DNA of 64,000 nucleotides from Phycomyces nitens (lineage: Eukaryota > Mucoromycota > Mucoromycetes > Mucorales > Phycomycetaceae): the NCBI GenBank assembly GCA_022702545.1, contig JAHRBC010000005.1, positions 992,001-1,056,000 on the forward strand. Direction: 5' to 3'. A program made the translations under genes and the position numbers. The notes under the pieces were generated by a model that worked only from the letters and a program-made list of their open reading frames with translations, did not search any database and was not told the DNA's origin. Of this stretch, positions 46,821 to 58,661 are shown in pieces (the first letter of the stretch is position 1; each line of letters opens with the position of its first letter).

Positions 46821-49800
46821 TTAGGCGTAACGATGTAAGGGGGAAAGAGTGTTGGCTCGGCTGTGATATGTGTGATGGCTGGACTCACTATGATCTGATA
46901 ATGAAGCCTGGGAACCTGTTTCGTTGGGCCAGTCTACAAACAGACTTTCTTCATATTTTTCCCATGAAAGAGTTGGAATGCTCGAGGGATCAAAGGTGCC
47001 TTCGTCTGCTGCAACCACCACCACAACACCCTTGTCACCAACCACTACGCGAGTATTTCCCCATGAAAAATCATCAAAATGCCAATAGGCATAAATAGGA
47101 ATGTAGAACGAGAAGACTGGGATGGCAAAGATCGAGACAATCATCCAGATCATATGCTCCCATTTGCGATGCAGAATGAATATAACTGCTTGGAGGCCAT
47201 AGACTCCTGCAATAGTAATCATCGACATCACAGGTACGCCATCAGTAGAAGTGGCTAGCGAGTATATCAGGTATATCAAGTAGCCAACAATCGCAGGCTG
47301 AACAAGTGTGCTCACAAGATCAAGCATAACCACAAACCGCATAGAGAAGCAGCAGAATCCACATAGCTGGGGTAAAAACACAAGCTCGCCTAGGTTGTGA
47401 ATAGTAGAATTGATCCATCGACGGCGCTGGGAGAGCAGTACAGACCACTGATCAGGTGCATTAGTAGCGCATTGGGCATCTGGAATAAACTTGGTCTTGT
47501 AATTTGGAAAGTGCTTCAAAATGAGGGTTGTCAGGTACCGATCCTCGCCAAGATGGAGTAGATTCTTCATGTGCAGGGTGTCAACTTTGTTGATTTGATA
47601 ATCTTCGATAACTTGGTTTGATATCAGGAGTGGTTGATTTTTCGAGGGTGAACGCACTCGATACATGCAGAAGCAGCCTGGCAAGCATGTAACAGACCCA
47701 AAGAGGGACTCGAATGCCTTTATCATGTAATGCGAGATAAAGTACTCGTACACTTGTATCATCGTAACCCATGTATCCTTTTCATTAGACAGGACCGTTT
47801 CTCCACACAGACCAATGATCTTGGAATCGTGTACAAACGATGAGACCATTCGGTTCAGTCCATCGGGAAGAACTTCGGTGTCTGCGTCGACCATCAATAC
47901 GAATTCATAGAATGCTGGATTTACACCAATTACGTTTTTAATCTGGTGAAAGATCTCAAGCTCCATGGGTGTCATGGGCGCATTGAAATGAACCTTGTTT
48001 AGGAACCGCATCAATATCAACTGTGAGTCTCGCTTGCCACGGTTTCCAGGTTTCTGGCGTTCGCTAGGCTTGCCGACTTTGGAGATTACAATATATGGCA
48101 CAACATGCCCAGAACACTCGTATAGACCCGAGTACACCTTGGCCATGTTGTGCTGCTTCTGTCCCTCACCAATCGACAAGAACGAGAGTGCCTCGGGGTC
48201 TATGGTTGAGTCGACACCAAGAATATCTAGAACAATTCGGGGAGTAGGACGGTCGTTGCCACCGCCGATAATCATGCCGTCGCAAATGATAAACAGCAAT
48301 TTGCGCTTATCGTCGTATTTTAAAGCCGCAATTGAGTCAATGGTCTTCTTTAGCGATTCTTCGTCTTCGGTATAACAGGGGACCTGGCAGACAATAAACT
48401 TGTCGTGATTTTCTGGCTCTCGCATTGTACCAAACTGAAGAGCAGCAAGGAACTTGAACACAATGACCAGGCAGAGGAAGATTGTTACAATCAAGAGCAA
48501 GTATTCTGAGAATATGCACCTGATCGAATTGCGTTGATCAACTGTGCCAACATAGAATAGGTTCCGAAGACAGACTTCTTGACGCTGGCGAACATCTGGA
48601 TCAAGCGGCAGGACATTCCAGTAGTTTGTGATATCAGTGCCTGACTTTTGCCGGAACAGGTTGACTACGGTATCCGACATGAAATTCAAGTCTACACTGG
48701 CTGGCATTGGCTGTCCTTCGGGAACCTGGATCCTACGGCTGCCCATAATGTAATACGTCAAGTCATACACATTGTTGTTCAGGATTGCCCAGTTTCGTGT
48801 TGCCCGCATCCCACCCAGGCTAACTGGATTTGTGGCTTGCATTACTACATCTTTACTCACAAAACCCATGGTGCCGATCTTGTAATTCCTTCGCAAGTAA
48901 ACCATCTTTTCAAAATACCAGTCTGGCCGAAAATCACCACTCCAGGCACGGAAGTCGTGGTACTTTGCATTTGTGTCTGTCAAGTTGACATGGAAATCCA
49001 TCGAGATCCAATCCGACAAAACTCCATTTACACCCTCACACAAGGAAGAAACCTGGACAGGAAAGAGGTCGCTGACATCTGTCCCGGCATAGGCAAGTAC
49101 AGACTGAGTAGATATAACGTCTGAAGCCCAATGGTGAGGTGCAAATTTCGTCAGATCGAATACTTCTCCGTGGATCGCAACATAGGCACTCTTTTTGGTG
49201 TTGTGGGCCTGAAGTTCGGATTGTGAAAATACATCTTGATGTGGGCAAACAAGCTTTCCGAAAAAGACCAGGAACCAGATAATGAAACCCGACATCAAGA
49301 AGATGATCATGCACAAGGTCAGTTTCTCGCGCCAAGCCAGACGCACATCTGCACGCTTCATGCGGCCACACCATTGTAGGCATGGAGATGGCACCCACCA
49401 TGTCATGGCCCAGACGAACCATACCCAGCGTTTGCGGACTACCGAGACTTGCTCTGCTTCTTGAGGACTATTGCCATTGCCAGAATCCCCGTTGCCACTG
49501 CCGCCAGTGCCCGCTCCTAGTCCGGCATTTGCTCCTCCCCAAACCATTCCATTTACACCATTTAGTCCGCCATCGATTCCTCCCAACGGCAAGTTATCAT
49601 GAAGAGCTGACAAGGCGTTTTTCTCCGTGTCGTCTTGAGGATTAGAGTCGCTGGGAATAGCTGTTTCTTCAGATGCAAAGGATTGATTGTCGACTCGATC
49701 GCCTACTGGTTCTAGTTGGCGTGGAAGCTGTGGATTATTAGGCGGAATGCGTCTATCTACGGCAGAGTCTTCAGAAAAGGAAGTTAACAGATCTCCAGAA

Positions 49801-52192
49801 CTATAGGATACACGCGAGAGTGCGTCGGCGCTCATGTCTCGCCGGATTGCTGGGTATGATAAGCTAGATTTGTTCTGGCGCTGCTGGTCTTTTTCAAGCA
49901 TCCGCACACCATCTTCCAAGTGGCGCCAGACGGATTCTGATAAAAATATCTAATGTTAAGATGTTATTAAAACTGGATTATTTCCAATACTCGAGACAGT
50001 ATTTGATATACGCTATACACATCCTTGTTATTTACCTTGCTGTGGCCAATTGCAACTTGGCTAGTAGTCCAGCCAAATACAACCGCAGCAGTTTCACATT
50101 GGGTACGATAGGGTCCTTGGATGCCAACGCACTGGAGAGTATCGCTATATCGCTGACAAAACACCTCATGTTCGAACCCAATTGTATAGTTTTGTACAAG
50201 ACGTTCGGTGAGCGACATTACTCCATGAGCACGTAATTGGTGTCTAACACGTGTGGTATCAAACACATTTGGGGTATTGGAATCGTTGGGCTGAATACAA
50301 AGAACGGACCAAACATAGGTGTTTTCCATACACCGTGTCAGGTCATCCATCGTAGTTTGCAATTGGCCCAACACAGTGCTTTCATTCTCTTTGGAAGCAT
50401 CGTTTGTAGCAGAGTGCTCAATTCTGGTAGATGAAGAGCGCTGTGGATACATTCCAGTGTTTGCAGACTGATCTTCAAAAAGACGGGCAACAAATGCGTT
50501 TTGGGAACCTGGGCTGTCCAGACTTGGACGAAACAGACCGACAAAATCAGAGTTCATGACCTCTCGATTGTCTTCGAGGAATTGCTGAGGGTGGTATGCA
50601 ACAGCCCCATGGTAGTGCTGGACTACAAACGAGCGGCTAGGCTCATTGACTACTCGAAACAGGTCAGACTGCTGGTGTTGTTTTGCCAAGATTTCCCATA
50701 GACTGTCTGTGCGATTGGGAGAAAAACGGCGGGTTGAATGGGTCTGGATAAGATCTACGAGACCCAACCGAGGACGGGTCAGTAATTCCAGGCACGCACT
50801 CTGGCTCTGGGGTTCGGGTCCATCGATTCCCTCACGGCTATACTCGATCGGCTCTGTTTCGTATATACGGCGTAGGAATACTTGTTGCAGCCGCTCGGTT
50901 GCATAGTTGAGACAGAAGCTATGAAAAGTGCCTTCGGACTGGTGGTATGAAATGGGGAATATTCCAAGTGTGCTGTGTACTGCTGACTCGTTATTGAGCT
51001 TTGTATTCATGGTCTCGACAAGCCAGTCAAACAGCCTGCTGTAAATTGTCATTGCTAAACAATCTCGTTGCTCTGCTGCTTGGTGTGCATTCAAGAGGAT
51101 CGTGGTGAGGTCGTTCTTGACCCATTGGGTCTTGTACGTCAAGACACTCTCGAGAGCGCGCGCATCGACACCAAGTAGATCAGCACAGATGGTTAGGACA
51201 TCGATATTCTTGACATATGCAGTCTCTTGCTGGACATCGTCCACAAACTGAAGATTTCCCAGATGAAGAATAGATGCCACTACTTGCATGATCTTGAGAT
51301 ATTGTCGCTTTCCCCACCCCAATGCACGACAGGCTGCTTTGAAGTTTGTGTAGTGCTGTTCTGAGTCGGGGAACGCCAATGCTTGAGACATGCGGTGCAA
51401 ATAGACAAACTGGCTAGGGTCCAGGACACGCCAGAGATGCCTGTCCTGGGCCGAGCAATGAAAGACGGCCAGAAAGACGTGGAATAGACTGTCTCCGGGA
51501 GACGTGGATCTCAAGAGGTTCTTGTCGAGGAGATATGTCTTTAGACGGCAGCCGATCATCTTGCCTCGTGCATTGAACTGGATCTCTGTGTACTTTTCGA
51601 CTCTGCTGGCATTTTGGTTAGCGGGTGTGCGACAATGGCCAAAGAACTCAATGATCTGGCGGGCCTCGAGGATAGGCAGGGACCGTTTTTCTTTTTTGAA
51701 GCTGCTGAGGCTTTGGAGATGCTGGAGGATCAAATGCTCTTGCTCGGTCTTTCCGCTGTTGGGCTCGCCACTAAGGATCAGAATGATGAGGTGAGGTTTG
51801 TGAATAGATGAGGTGAGGATTGGGTACGGATGAATGATAAGCCAAAAATATGCCTGTGGTTGATTTTACCTGAGGAGTATGGATTGGTCGATCCCTGTAC
51901 GCCGCATATGGAAATATGCTTGATTGGTGAGCTGGAAAACGTGCGGCGGGAGACTGTGTTCAGCTGTGTCTTTGTATTCTGTCACATAATCGGCCGTGAA
52001 GCTGGCTTTGTAGGAATTGATAGCCACGAGGGCAATGTCACTAATGCGAGTGTAGTAAATGTCATTGTCAAAGCGGATCTTCAAGGTGCTGATCAAGGTG
52101 TCCTGATTGATCGGATGGACCAAGGTGAGATCCCAGACATTCTGTCCTTTTGTTCTTGATTTCATGACCAGACGAAACCAGAAAGCATTCAA
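46821..52192 (-). CDS. Class V-type chitin synthase with N-terminal myosin-like motor
   Basis: Exons 52192-51870, 51770-49991 and 49949-46821 join in frame to 1743 aa. An in-frame ATG at 52165 is an alternative start. Residues about 10-700 are a myosin-like head: VWDLTLVHPINQDTLIS, the P-loop SGEPNSGKTE (split by the first intron), IIEFFGHCRTPANQNASR, LRAHGVMSLTERL, and RIFLSESVWRHLED at the end. A hydrophobic segment and a cytochrome-b5-like region (AIHGEVFDLTKFAPHH) follow, then the GT2 synthase: VDADTEVLPDGL, CLPGCFCMYR, EDRYLTTLIL, QRRRW at about 1542, and several C-terminal membrane helices. By family it extrudes chitin at hyphal tips. The P-loop is GEPNSGKT rather than GESGSGKS. After YWHFDDFSWGNTR only about 70 low-complexity residues remain, so the usual DEK_C tail seems absent. 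Confidence 0.94.
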
Positions 52193-53427
52193 AGATTGAT
52201 ATCCAAAAACAACAACAAAAAAGAAGAAGTCGAAACAATAAAAGAATAGCTAAAGGGATTAATGACAAACTTGTTTATCTTTAAATGGGTTGGACCACTT
52301 CAAAAGGACATCTCTAAAGGGGAAAACAAGGGTGAATTCTACAAGACAAGAATTACCCATTTATTTATTTATTTGTTTATTTATTTATTTTGGATAAGAG
52401 AACAAGAGCCAACACGTTTCTCGGTATGGTTTGCAAGCTCTCCTATTCTGATTCAAAGTCTTGTATCAATTGGGTTGCCCTTTTCCAGAGGGTCTTGTAA
52501 GTTCTGTCCTTTGAGATTTCCATGATACTATGGCAATAAAAACACCAAACAAATAAATAAAAGGCTGGATCACTTTGAATTTAGTCCAAGATGTCCACAG
52601 ATAATAAGGGCTGGGATGAAGGGGAAGTCTATAGAGAATTAAGAGAGTGACAGATCCAAAGAGATTGGTGAAGCGAGAGAGGGGCTAAAGGAGAAAAAGA
52701 GGGGGATTCTCTATTTTTATTATCACTATTATTAATATTTTATTTGTAGATAATTCAGATTCTGGCCTAAAAATGGTGGCAATATTGACTAGAGAGAACA
52801 ATGCCTTGAGAATATTTATAATTATATTACAATATAAAGGGGATAACAATTGCATGGAATGGAGTCTTGCAAATTATCACAGTACTTTAATCGAATATGG
52901 GATGATTCTTTTCTTTTTTAAAAAAAATAAAAAAAAGGATCAAGACACATTTTATAAATTGTAAAGAGAATGAGTCCATGTCATAGCTCGCCACCTTTAT
53001 TATGGAGACAAATGCAGGTAACCAGACTGTATATGGGTCAAGAGTAATAGCAATTAACTACAAGCACCTTGGTAATATCCAAGTCGATAAATTAGCTGTG
53101 CAAATTCTTCAAGCAATCCATCTTTTATATATAAATATATAAAATAAACACATTTCTGTTTGTCTCTGTAGCCAGGACAAAACAATAATATATCAAGGTG
53201 TATATTTGATCAAGCACATCTCCAATTCAAGAATTAAACGGCCTGTCTTTGGTCTGGAGGGATTATAACAGCGTTGACTGTGAGAGAAACCTCTTGGTGC
53301 TTTCAGAACAAACAAGGTCCTTAAGGACGGGTGTCTAGCACCTACTATTCCCCACAATTCGTATGAATTGATAAGCTTAAATTACGCCCATCAAACAGCA
53401 ACAATCACAAGCACAGCGTACCTTAAC

Positions 53428-53456
53428 AAGTGTCTCCTTATAATTCGGAAACAACC
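53428..53456 (+). repeat. Short direct repeat copy 1 (TIR-like)
   Basis: Starts AAGTGTCTCC and contains AATTCGG..ACAACC; similar to 53533-53560 at roughly 25 of 29 positions. Confidence 0.4.
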
Positions 53457-53532
53457 TGCGCAAGTATATTTTTTTTAAAAAAATTACTTTAGAAAAAGAA
53501 TGACAACTTGAAGAAGTATTGGCTGCAGCAAT

Positions 53533-53560
53533 AAGTGTCCCTAAAAATTCGGTACAACCA
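53533..53560 (+). repeat. Short direct repeat copy 2 (TIR-like)
   Basis: Starts AAGTGTCCCT and contains AATTCGGTACAACC. A related inverted fragment (TTCAGGGACACC) occurs near 60987. Confidence 0.4.
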
Positions 53561-56310
53561 AATCAGTTTTCTTTTAAAAAAAAATTCGCGTGTAAGAATC
53601 AGCAATCTGTCAAAACAATTCGTTTATTTTCCATGCTGTAAACATGATTTGTGTTCCCTTTAGCTCTTGTAACGCATATTGTACATATGTACCATCTTAT
53701 ATGTCATTCAACACGTTTATTGTAAATAATTCTACTATCAGTCATTTGGACAGAGATACGATACGGGCTGCCATTTATGCTCCAGAAAAGCAATCAAGCC
53801 ATAAAGTGAAAATTAGCCTAAAGCTTAGGGGTTATGCTGTTGGCGTGGTATTTGTATATCGGTATAAAACCTAAATCATGACACCAAGAAAGGTGTCAAT
53901 TCAAAGATAATACTAATAATCAACAGTTGGTAAAAGTGCGTGTTAATGACCCTGGCTGTCGTAAGATACCTTATGCACAAAGACAGTATGGTTGAAAACA
54001 AAATAGTTTATTGATGTACAAGTAATCAAAGATTTTTTTTTTAAAAAAAAGGGCATTGACCAAGAATCTGATAAGGTTAACGCGTGCGAGTTGCCATTAC
54101 TGGAGAGCACATCTTTAAGAGTGAATTGAAATAGTTTTTTCATGGTATTTTGTTTAAGAAAAAACCCCCAAACTGACAGAGTATAAAAACAATCCTGGTG
54201 GTCCAAGTAACCGGGAACAGGTAGTTGGCATTCTGAAAAATAAGGCTGCATAAACTGTCAGTGGTCATACAAGCAACTAGTCAAGAGCTCACAGTAACTT
54301 GGACAATGATTGTATCCTAATATTGACCAGATTTGCTACTGTAAATGTCAAGTTCCCTGCAAATTCAAGGTGCTGGTATAAAGATAACGCCAGTAAAAAA
54401 AAAGGTTCAAGGTGTGCCTTTTAGATGTATTCAAAACAGCGAGCCTATGTCCTGGCTGCAAAGATGGTGAGTTTAAAAAGATCGACAATAGAAGATCCCT
54501 TGTGAGAATAGCTTAAAGTCAAGAGATATTTGCAAGTGGTTATATATATATGTATATTTGGATCCAAAACCCAATGCAGATTATAGGCCATTACTGAGGC
54601 TATCGATGCCTCTAGTAGGCCTCTTTGACGCCCATAGAATTGCAAATGGCCAACTTTACATTGTTGATATGTTTTGTTCATGGTAAAGGTAGTACACGAG
54701 GATTTTGTAAAGACAGCTTCCATCACTGGCACAAAAAGATTAAGAGAGAAACTTTAACCAGCAGTAGCCGACCGGATAAATATAAAAGTATCGAATTCTG
54801 TGTAGCCATTACTGCCAGAATATTCAGTGCAAGTCTTTAATGCTGCCTATAAAGAGTCGTATTGTCTAAAAACTCTTTTTTAAAAAAAAGGTTGAGTATC
54901 CTTTGTATATTTATACATTTTAGATATTTTGGGTATTTTTTTTATTTTTATTTAGTTTGGATCTACAGAGTTGCAGGAGTGAATCCAGACTCATATAGAT
55001 CTCCGCTTATTTTACTCCAATAGGAAAATTGTATCTGAACCTTGTCATTTTAGAAGTGTTGGGTGTACGGACAAACTTTTTTGGTAAGATTGTCATCCGT
55101 TGTTTTATCTTCTAGTGCAGAAATCCGTTTCGTTTTCTTTGTAAATCAATACCGTAAAAGGCAAAAACGTGAAATGAATCTAATCACCGATATCCAAATA
55201 TGGTAATATGTGTTCTAAGTCTATTTTGTTTTTTTGTTTTTTTTTGTAAAAAGGGATTCCTAATTGAATTGCCTAATCTGAGATTTTTGATCGAATGCAC
55301 AAGCAAATGAGCTCATGAAATACAATGTAAAATGTATTCGCAAATGAATAGTTAATTAAACAATAGACAATACTGGCATAGCAATACATTTGCAATTTCC
55401 TTGGTTCAGAACAGCTAAAATATATGTATATATATATATATATTATTATTATTAAAAAAAAAGTATTTAAATGGTTTGCAATTTTATTTTTAAAAAGAAC
55501 CCAATAATCCTTTTCATCTCTTTTCTTTACATGAAAGTTAGACACCCTGATTGCATGGCGCCATTCTGTTCCTTCTGTGGTTCTGATAACCCACAATGGA
55601 TCACACAAGGCTGTCTGTTATGGATGCCACAAGTACAAGCACGAAAAAGGACATAAAAAGCAATATTTATATAGGATATTATGAATCATCCTATAAGATT
55701 TTGTATGGATAATAGATGATTTGGGACCAAGACAGTTGCTTGGGGATGTATAATAGTAATGTGATTATAATAAATAAATATATCATAATATATTTATAAA
55801 TGCATGGATTTGTTGGTAGCTTGAAAGGCAAGATATATGTATATATATTTTTTATCAGCTAGGATTAAGCGGGATAGTTCAGATTTGTCGAAAAGGCCGA
55901 TGGGACACACGGACGATAGATCGGCTACACAGCTCAATAAACCCCCCCTCTGGACAGCTTACCCATTGCTGGGGGACATGTGAAGGCCATTGAAGATATC
56001 GGCTGTATAAAAGGACTATGGGTTTATCGAATGGCTTATTCTCCAATCCATCTTGAATTTCAGAGTAATCGGACATCAAAGGGCGTTTGGATGCGTGCAA
56101 GCACACGGTCCAAAAATATCATGTCGTACCATCGAACGTGGTTGTGGCAAACTGACTCGTGGTGCGGGAACCGAGTGGCATCATTTGTATGTGTCAATCG
56201 ATATTTAGAATGTCCTCTTTGGTTTTTTCTCTTCTCTTTCTTCTCTTTCTCATTCTCAATTTACCACTAGTCATTTTATTTTTCCTTTCATTAATTCATA
56301 AATCATTGCC

Positions 56311-58386
56311 ATGGGTCTATTAAAACTCGGTAGCATCTACAAGTCACGACAAAAGACAAAGGAGAAGCCGGCTCCTCCTCAACCACTCAAGATTGAATTG
56401 GAGTCTCCAGTACGTTCAGAACTGCTCACCAAATCACCAGCAAAAGTAGTGGCTGACCAGGCACCCGCGGGATCGGGTAGTCTTTTGGACGACATCTTTT
56501 CAGAATTGAACAGCAAACCTTTTACCGTAGCACCTAAAGGTACACAAACCTTGCCATTAAAAGAACAAGGCCGAAGAGCCGAGCAAAATGTATCCGAAGC
56601 ATTTGTTAACATATTTTTTTATATAGAGGACTACCAAGACGATGCTTCCCTTGCAATGGCCCTCGCACAATCGCTGTATCTAGAGGCCGAGGAAGAGAAG
56701 CCCCAACGCACAGCCCTGACCAGCCCACTCACACCCCCAGCCTCAAGTTCGAATAGCAACAACAATTACCAGTTGGGTACTGACAGTATCTACAGTAGCT
56801 ATCTCAACTCTTTACGCTCGCTGGACGAGGATAACAGTAAAGGAAGAGAAGATTCATCCCTGAGCACGTCCATCTTTGCATCTCTACTGTCGCCTTCCAT
56901 GTCCACCTACTCGACCCCTGCTGCTGCATCGACTAGTCTGGGAAGGTCGACGCAGTCAGTGTCGTCACCCACCCTGGCCACCTCCTCTATTACGACCCAC
57001 CAGGTGCCACAGATGCCACCACCAAAGCCCAGTCCGGCCGTGTTGGACTCTGACCTGTCCGACTCGGATGAGATGTCAGATAGCGATGGACACTTGTCGG
57101 ATGCGAGCGGACCACGCAGAACAAAGGGCATGCAGCCAATCATGGCCAGACGTACCCAAGACCACCGTCTGATGGTGCAGCGGAAGATTGACCGGTGGAC
57201 AGACCGGGTCGATGCAGACGCCACTCTGTTGGAGACCAATGAATCAATGATTGCACGCATGAAGGACAGACATAGACAGCAGTTCAAGATGGCTGCCATG
57301 CGTAATCAGGCCCAGCAGTTCCAGCCCCCACCGCCACAAATGTCGCCTGTCAATATGATCGCCCCATTTGTTATGCCAATGGTTGTGCCACCTTATCAAG
57401 GGAGACCATACAACAATGCAGACTATGCTGATCCAATTAACATTGGACAACCATTGATGATGAATCAATCTGCAATTGAGCCCCCTCGTCCACGCTATGC
57501 ACGCTCTTCAGTGCCTGCCTCGCCTGTCCTGACTGCCGAAAGTGCAGACAGTGTGTCGTCACCATCGTCTACTCATTCGTCCCAGCACCCTCTGCCACCC
57601 GCAGTTGCCCTGGAGGCCGATGCGGACGATGAAGAAGACCATGATCGGCCGGTGATCGAAAAACGCAAGTCCAGAAGATCGCTTAGAAAAGAGCCAAGAG
57701 AAAACCACGTGGACCGAAAAGACGAGGGCCCGGTAGAGAGTGTGCCGAAGAAGGAAAAGGGCCACGATGGACAAGAAATCTCAGTGCGACACGCCCGGTC
57801 TTCCCCAAGCTTGAAGAAGAAGAAATCAAAAAAGAGTAACGAGAGTGTGCCCAATAGTCGCCGCAACAGTCAGGATGAGATCATTCCAGTTCCCCGTCGT
57901 AGCACTTCTACAGCCGCCCAGGCTAACCAGCATCGGTTGAAGCATACCAAGAGTGAGCCAGAAATTGCCCACCGTCACAGACAGCAGTACAACCAGTCCA
58001 TGATGCCTCCCCCTATTCAAACCATGCCTCCTATTCCCCACCAGTCGATGCATTTCTATAATCAACAACAACAGCAGCAACAACAGCAACAGCAGCAGCA
58101 ATACCAGCAGATGCAGATGCAACCCCCTCACCCAATGCAACAGCAACATCATCAATTGCTGCAACAACAGCAGCAACATCAACAACAGCAACAACAACAT
58201 CAACATCAACAACAACAACAGCAGCAGCAATATGAATGGGAGCGAATGCAGGCCTACCAGCGCGATCAGCACAAAAAGTATGGGCCACAGATGCCACGTT
58301 CAATGACTTCTCCATTGTCACCTTTAGACTATTATGAGAGACCATCCCAGCATTCCAACTATCCTTATCCTCCTCCCATGCGATAA
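56311..58386 (+). CDS. Low-complexity protein with a UIM-like helix and a polyGln C-terminus
   Basis: Single open frame of 691 aa from ATG 56311. Short N-terminal basic segment (GLLKLGSIYKSRQK), then Ser/Thr/Pro-rich disordered sequence. Residues about 110-128 (DDASLAMALAQSLYLEAEE) fit the ubiquitin-interacting motif pattern (acidic cluster, then hydrophobic-x2-Ala-x3-Ser). Residues about 275-330 include a charged helix (RRTQDHRLMVQRKIDRWTDRVDADATLLETNESMIARMK is broken here by eye into helix segments). A basic KKKKSKKS patch near 510 could be a nuclear signal. About 580-645 is Gln/His-rich, coded by mixed CAA/CAG triplets at 58063-58235. A candidate mini-intron (56589-56627) is too short to trust and the frame is open through it. 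Family not recognised; the UIM assignment is tentative. Confidence 0.7.
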   Translation: MGLLKLGSIYKSRQKTKEKPAPPQPLKIELESPVRSELLTKSPAKVVADQAPAGSGSLLDDIFSELNSKPFTVAPKGTQTLPLKEQGRRAEQNVSEAFVNIFFYIEDYQDDASLAMALAQSLYLEAEEEKPQRTALTSPLTPPASSSNSNNNYQLGTDSIYSSYLNSLRSLDEDNSKGREDSSLSTSIFASLLSPSMSTYSTPAAASTSLGRSTQSVSSPTLATSSITTHQVPQMPPPKPSPAVLDSDLSDSDEMSDSDGHLSDASGPRRTKGMQPIMARRTQDHRLMVQRKIDRWTDRVDADATLLETNESMIARMKDRHRQQFKMAAMRNQAQQFQPPPPQMSPVNMIAPFVMPMVVPPYQGRPYNNADYADPINIGQPLMMNQSAIEPPRPRYARSSVPASPVLTAESADSVSSPSSTHSSQHPLPPAVALEADADDEEDHDRPVIEKRKSRRSLRKEPRENHVDRKDEGPVESVPKKEKGHDGQEISVRHARSSPSLKKKKSKKSNESVPNSRRNSQDEIIPVPRRSTSTAAQANQHRLKHTKSEPEIAHRHRQQYNQSMMPPPIQTMPPIPHQSMHFYNQQQQQQQQQQQQQYQQMQMQPPHPMQQQHHQLLQQQQQHQQQQQQHQHQQQQQQQQYEWERMQAYQRDQHKKYGPQMPRSMTSPLSPLDYYERPSQHSNYPYPPPMR
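58063..58235 (+). repeat. CAA/CAG-rich tract coding for polyGln
   Basis: Dense CAA and CAG codons with interspersed CAT inside the 3' part of the preceding gene. Mixed codons suggest selection for Gln rather than a fresh pure expansion. Confidence 0.9.
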
Positions 58387-58387
58387 C

Positions 58388-58424
<37 letters not shown>

Positions 58425-58661
58425 TTATATATATACTTGACATTTCCATTCACTCTCATAAAAAAATAGAAAATATTAAAGGAGTACAAAAGGAGGTTTT
58501 GTGATACTTGTTTTAATATAAAATAGAAAAATAAATATAATATATATATATATATTTTATATATATATTTGGACTTGTAAGCATATAATTTGTAAATGTT
58601 CTGCTGGTTCATAAAGGTGTAGATGTGTGTATATAAGATGTATATACATGTATATAATATT
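58387..58661. other. Convergent 3' flanks with simple repeats
   Basis: (TTA)n at 58390-58424 and (TA)n at about 58540-58568 between the UIM-like gene and the casein kinase gene. No gene. Confidence 0.7.

Larger units (their letters stand above)
52193..56310. other. Gene-poor AT-rich region
   Basis: About 4.1 kb. Minus-strand frames at 53943-54251 and 54445-54732 and a plus frame at 53644-53874 look like faded protein-coding remains but match nothing known to me. A TTTATTTA tract lies at 52358-52390. Two similar 29-bp segments at 53428-53456 and 53533-53560 may be transposon ends. Many T8/A8 junctions occur. The last 0.4 kb is of higher GC and is likely the upstream region of the next gene. 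Confidence 0.4.

Noticed and set aside
56589..56627. Mini-intron GTATCC...ATAGAG in the UIM-like gene
   Set aside because: 39 nt is too short for a fungal intron, the acceptor context is poor and the frame is open through it.
57826..58272. 148-aa minus-strand frame with polyLeu
   Set aside because: Antisense of the CAA/CAG tract of the UIM-like gene.
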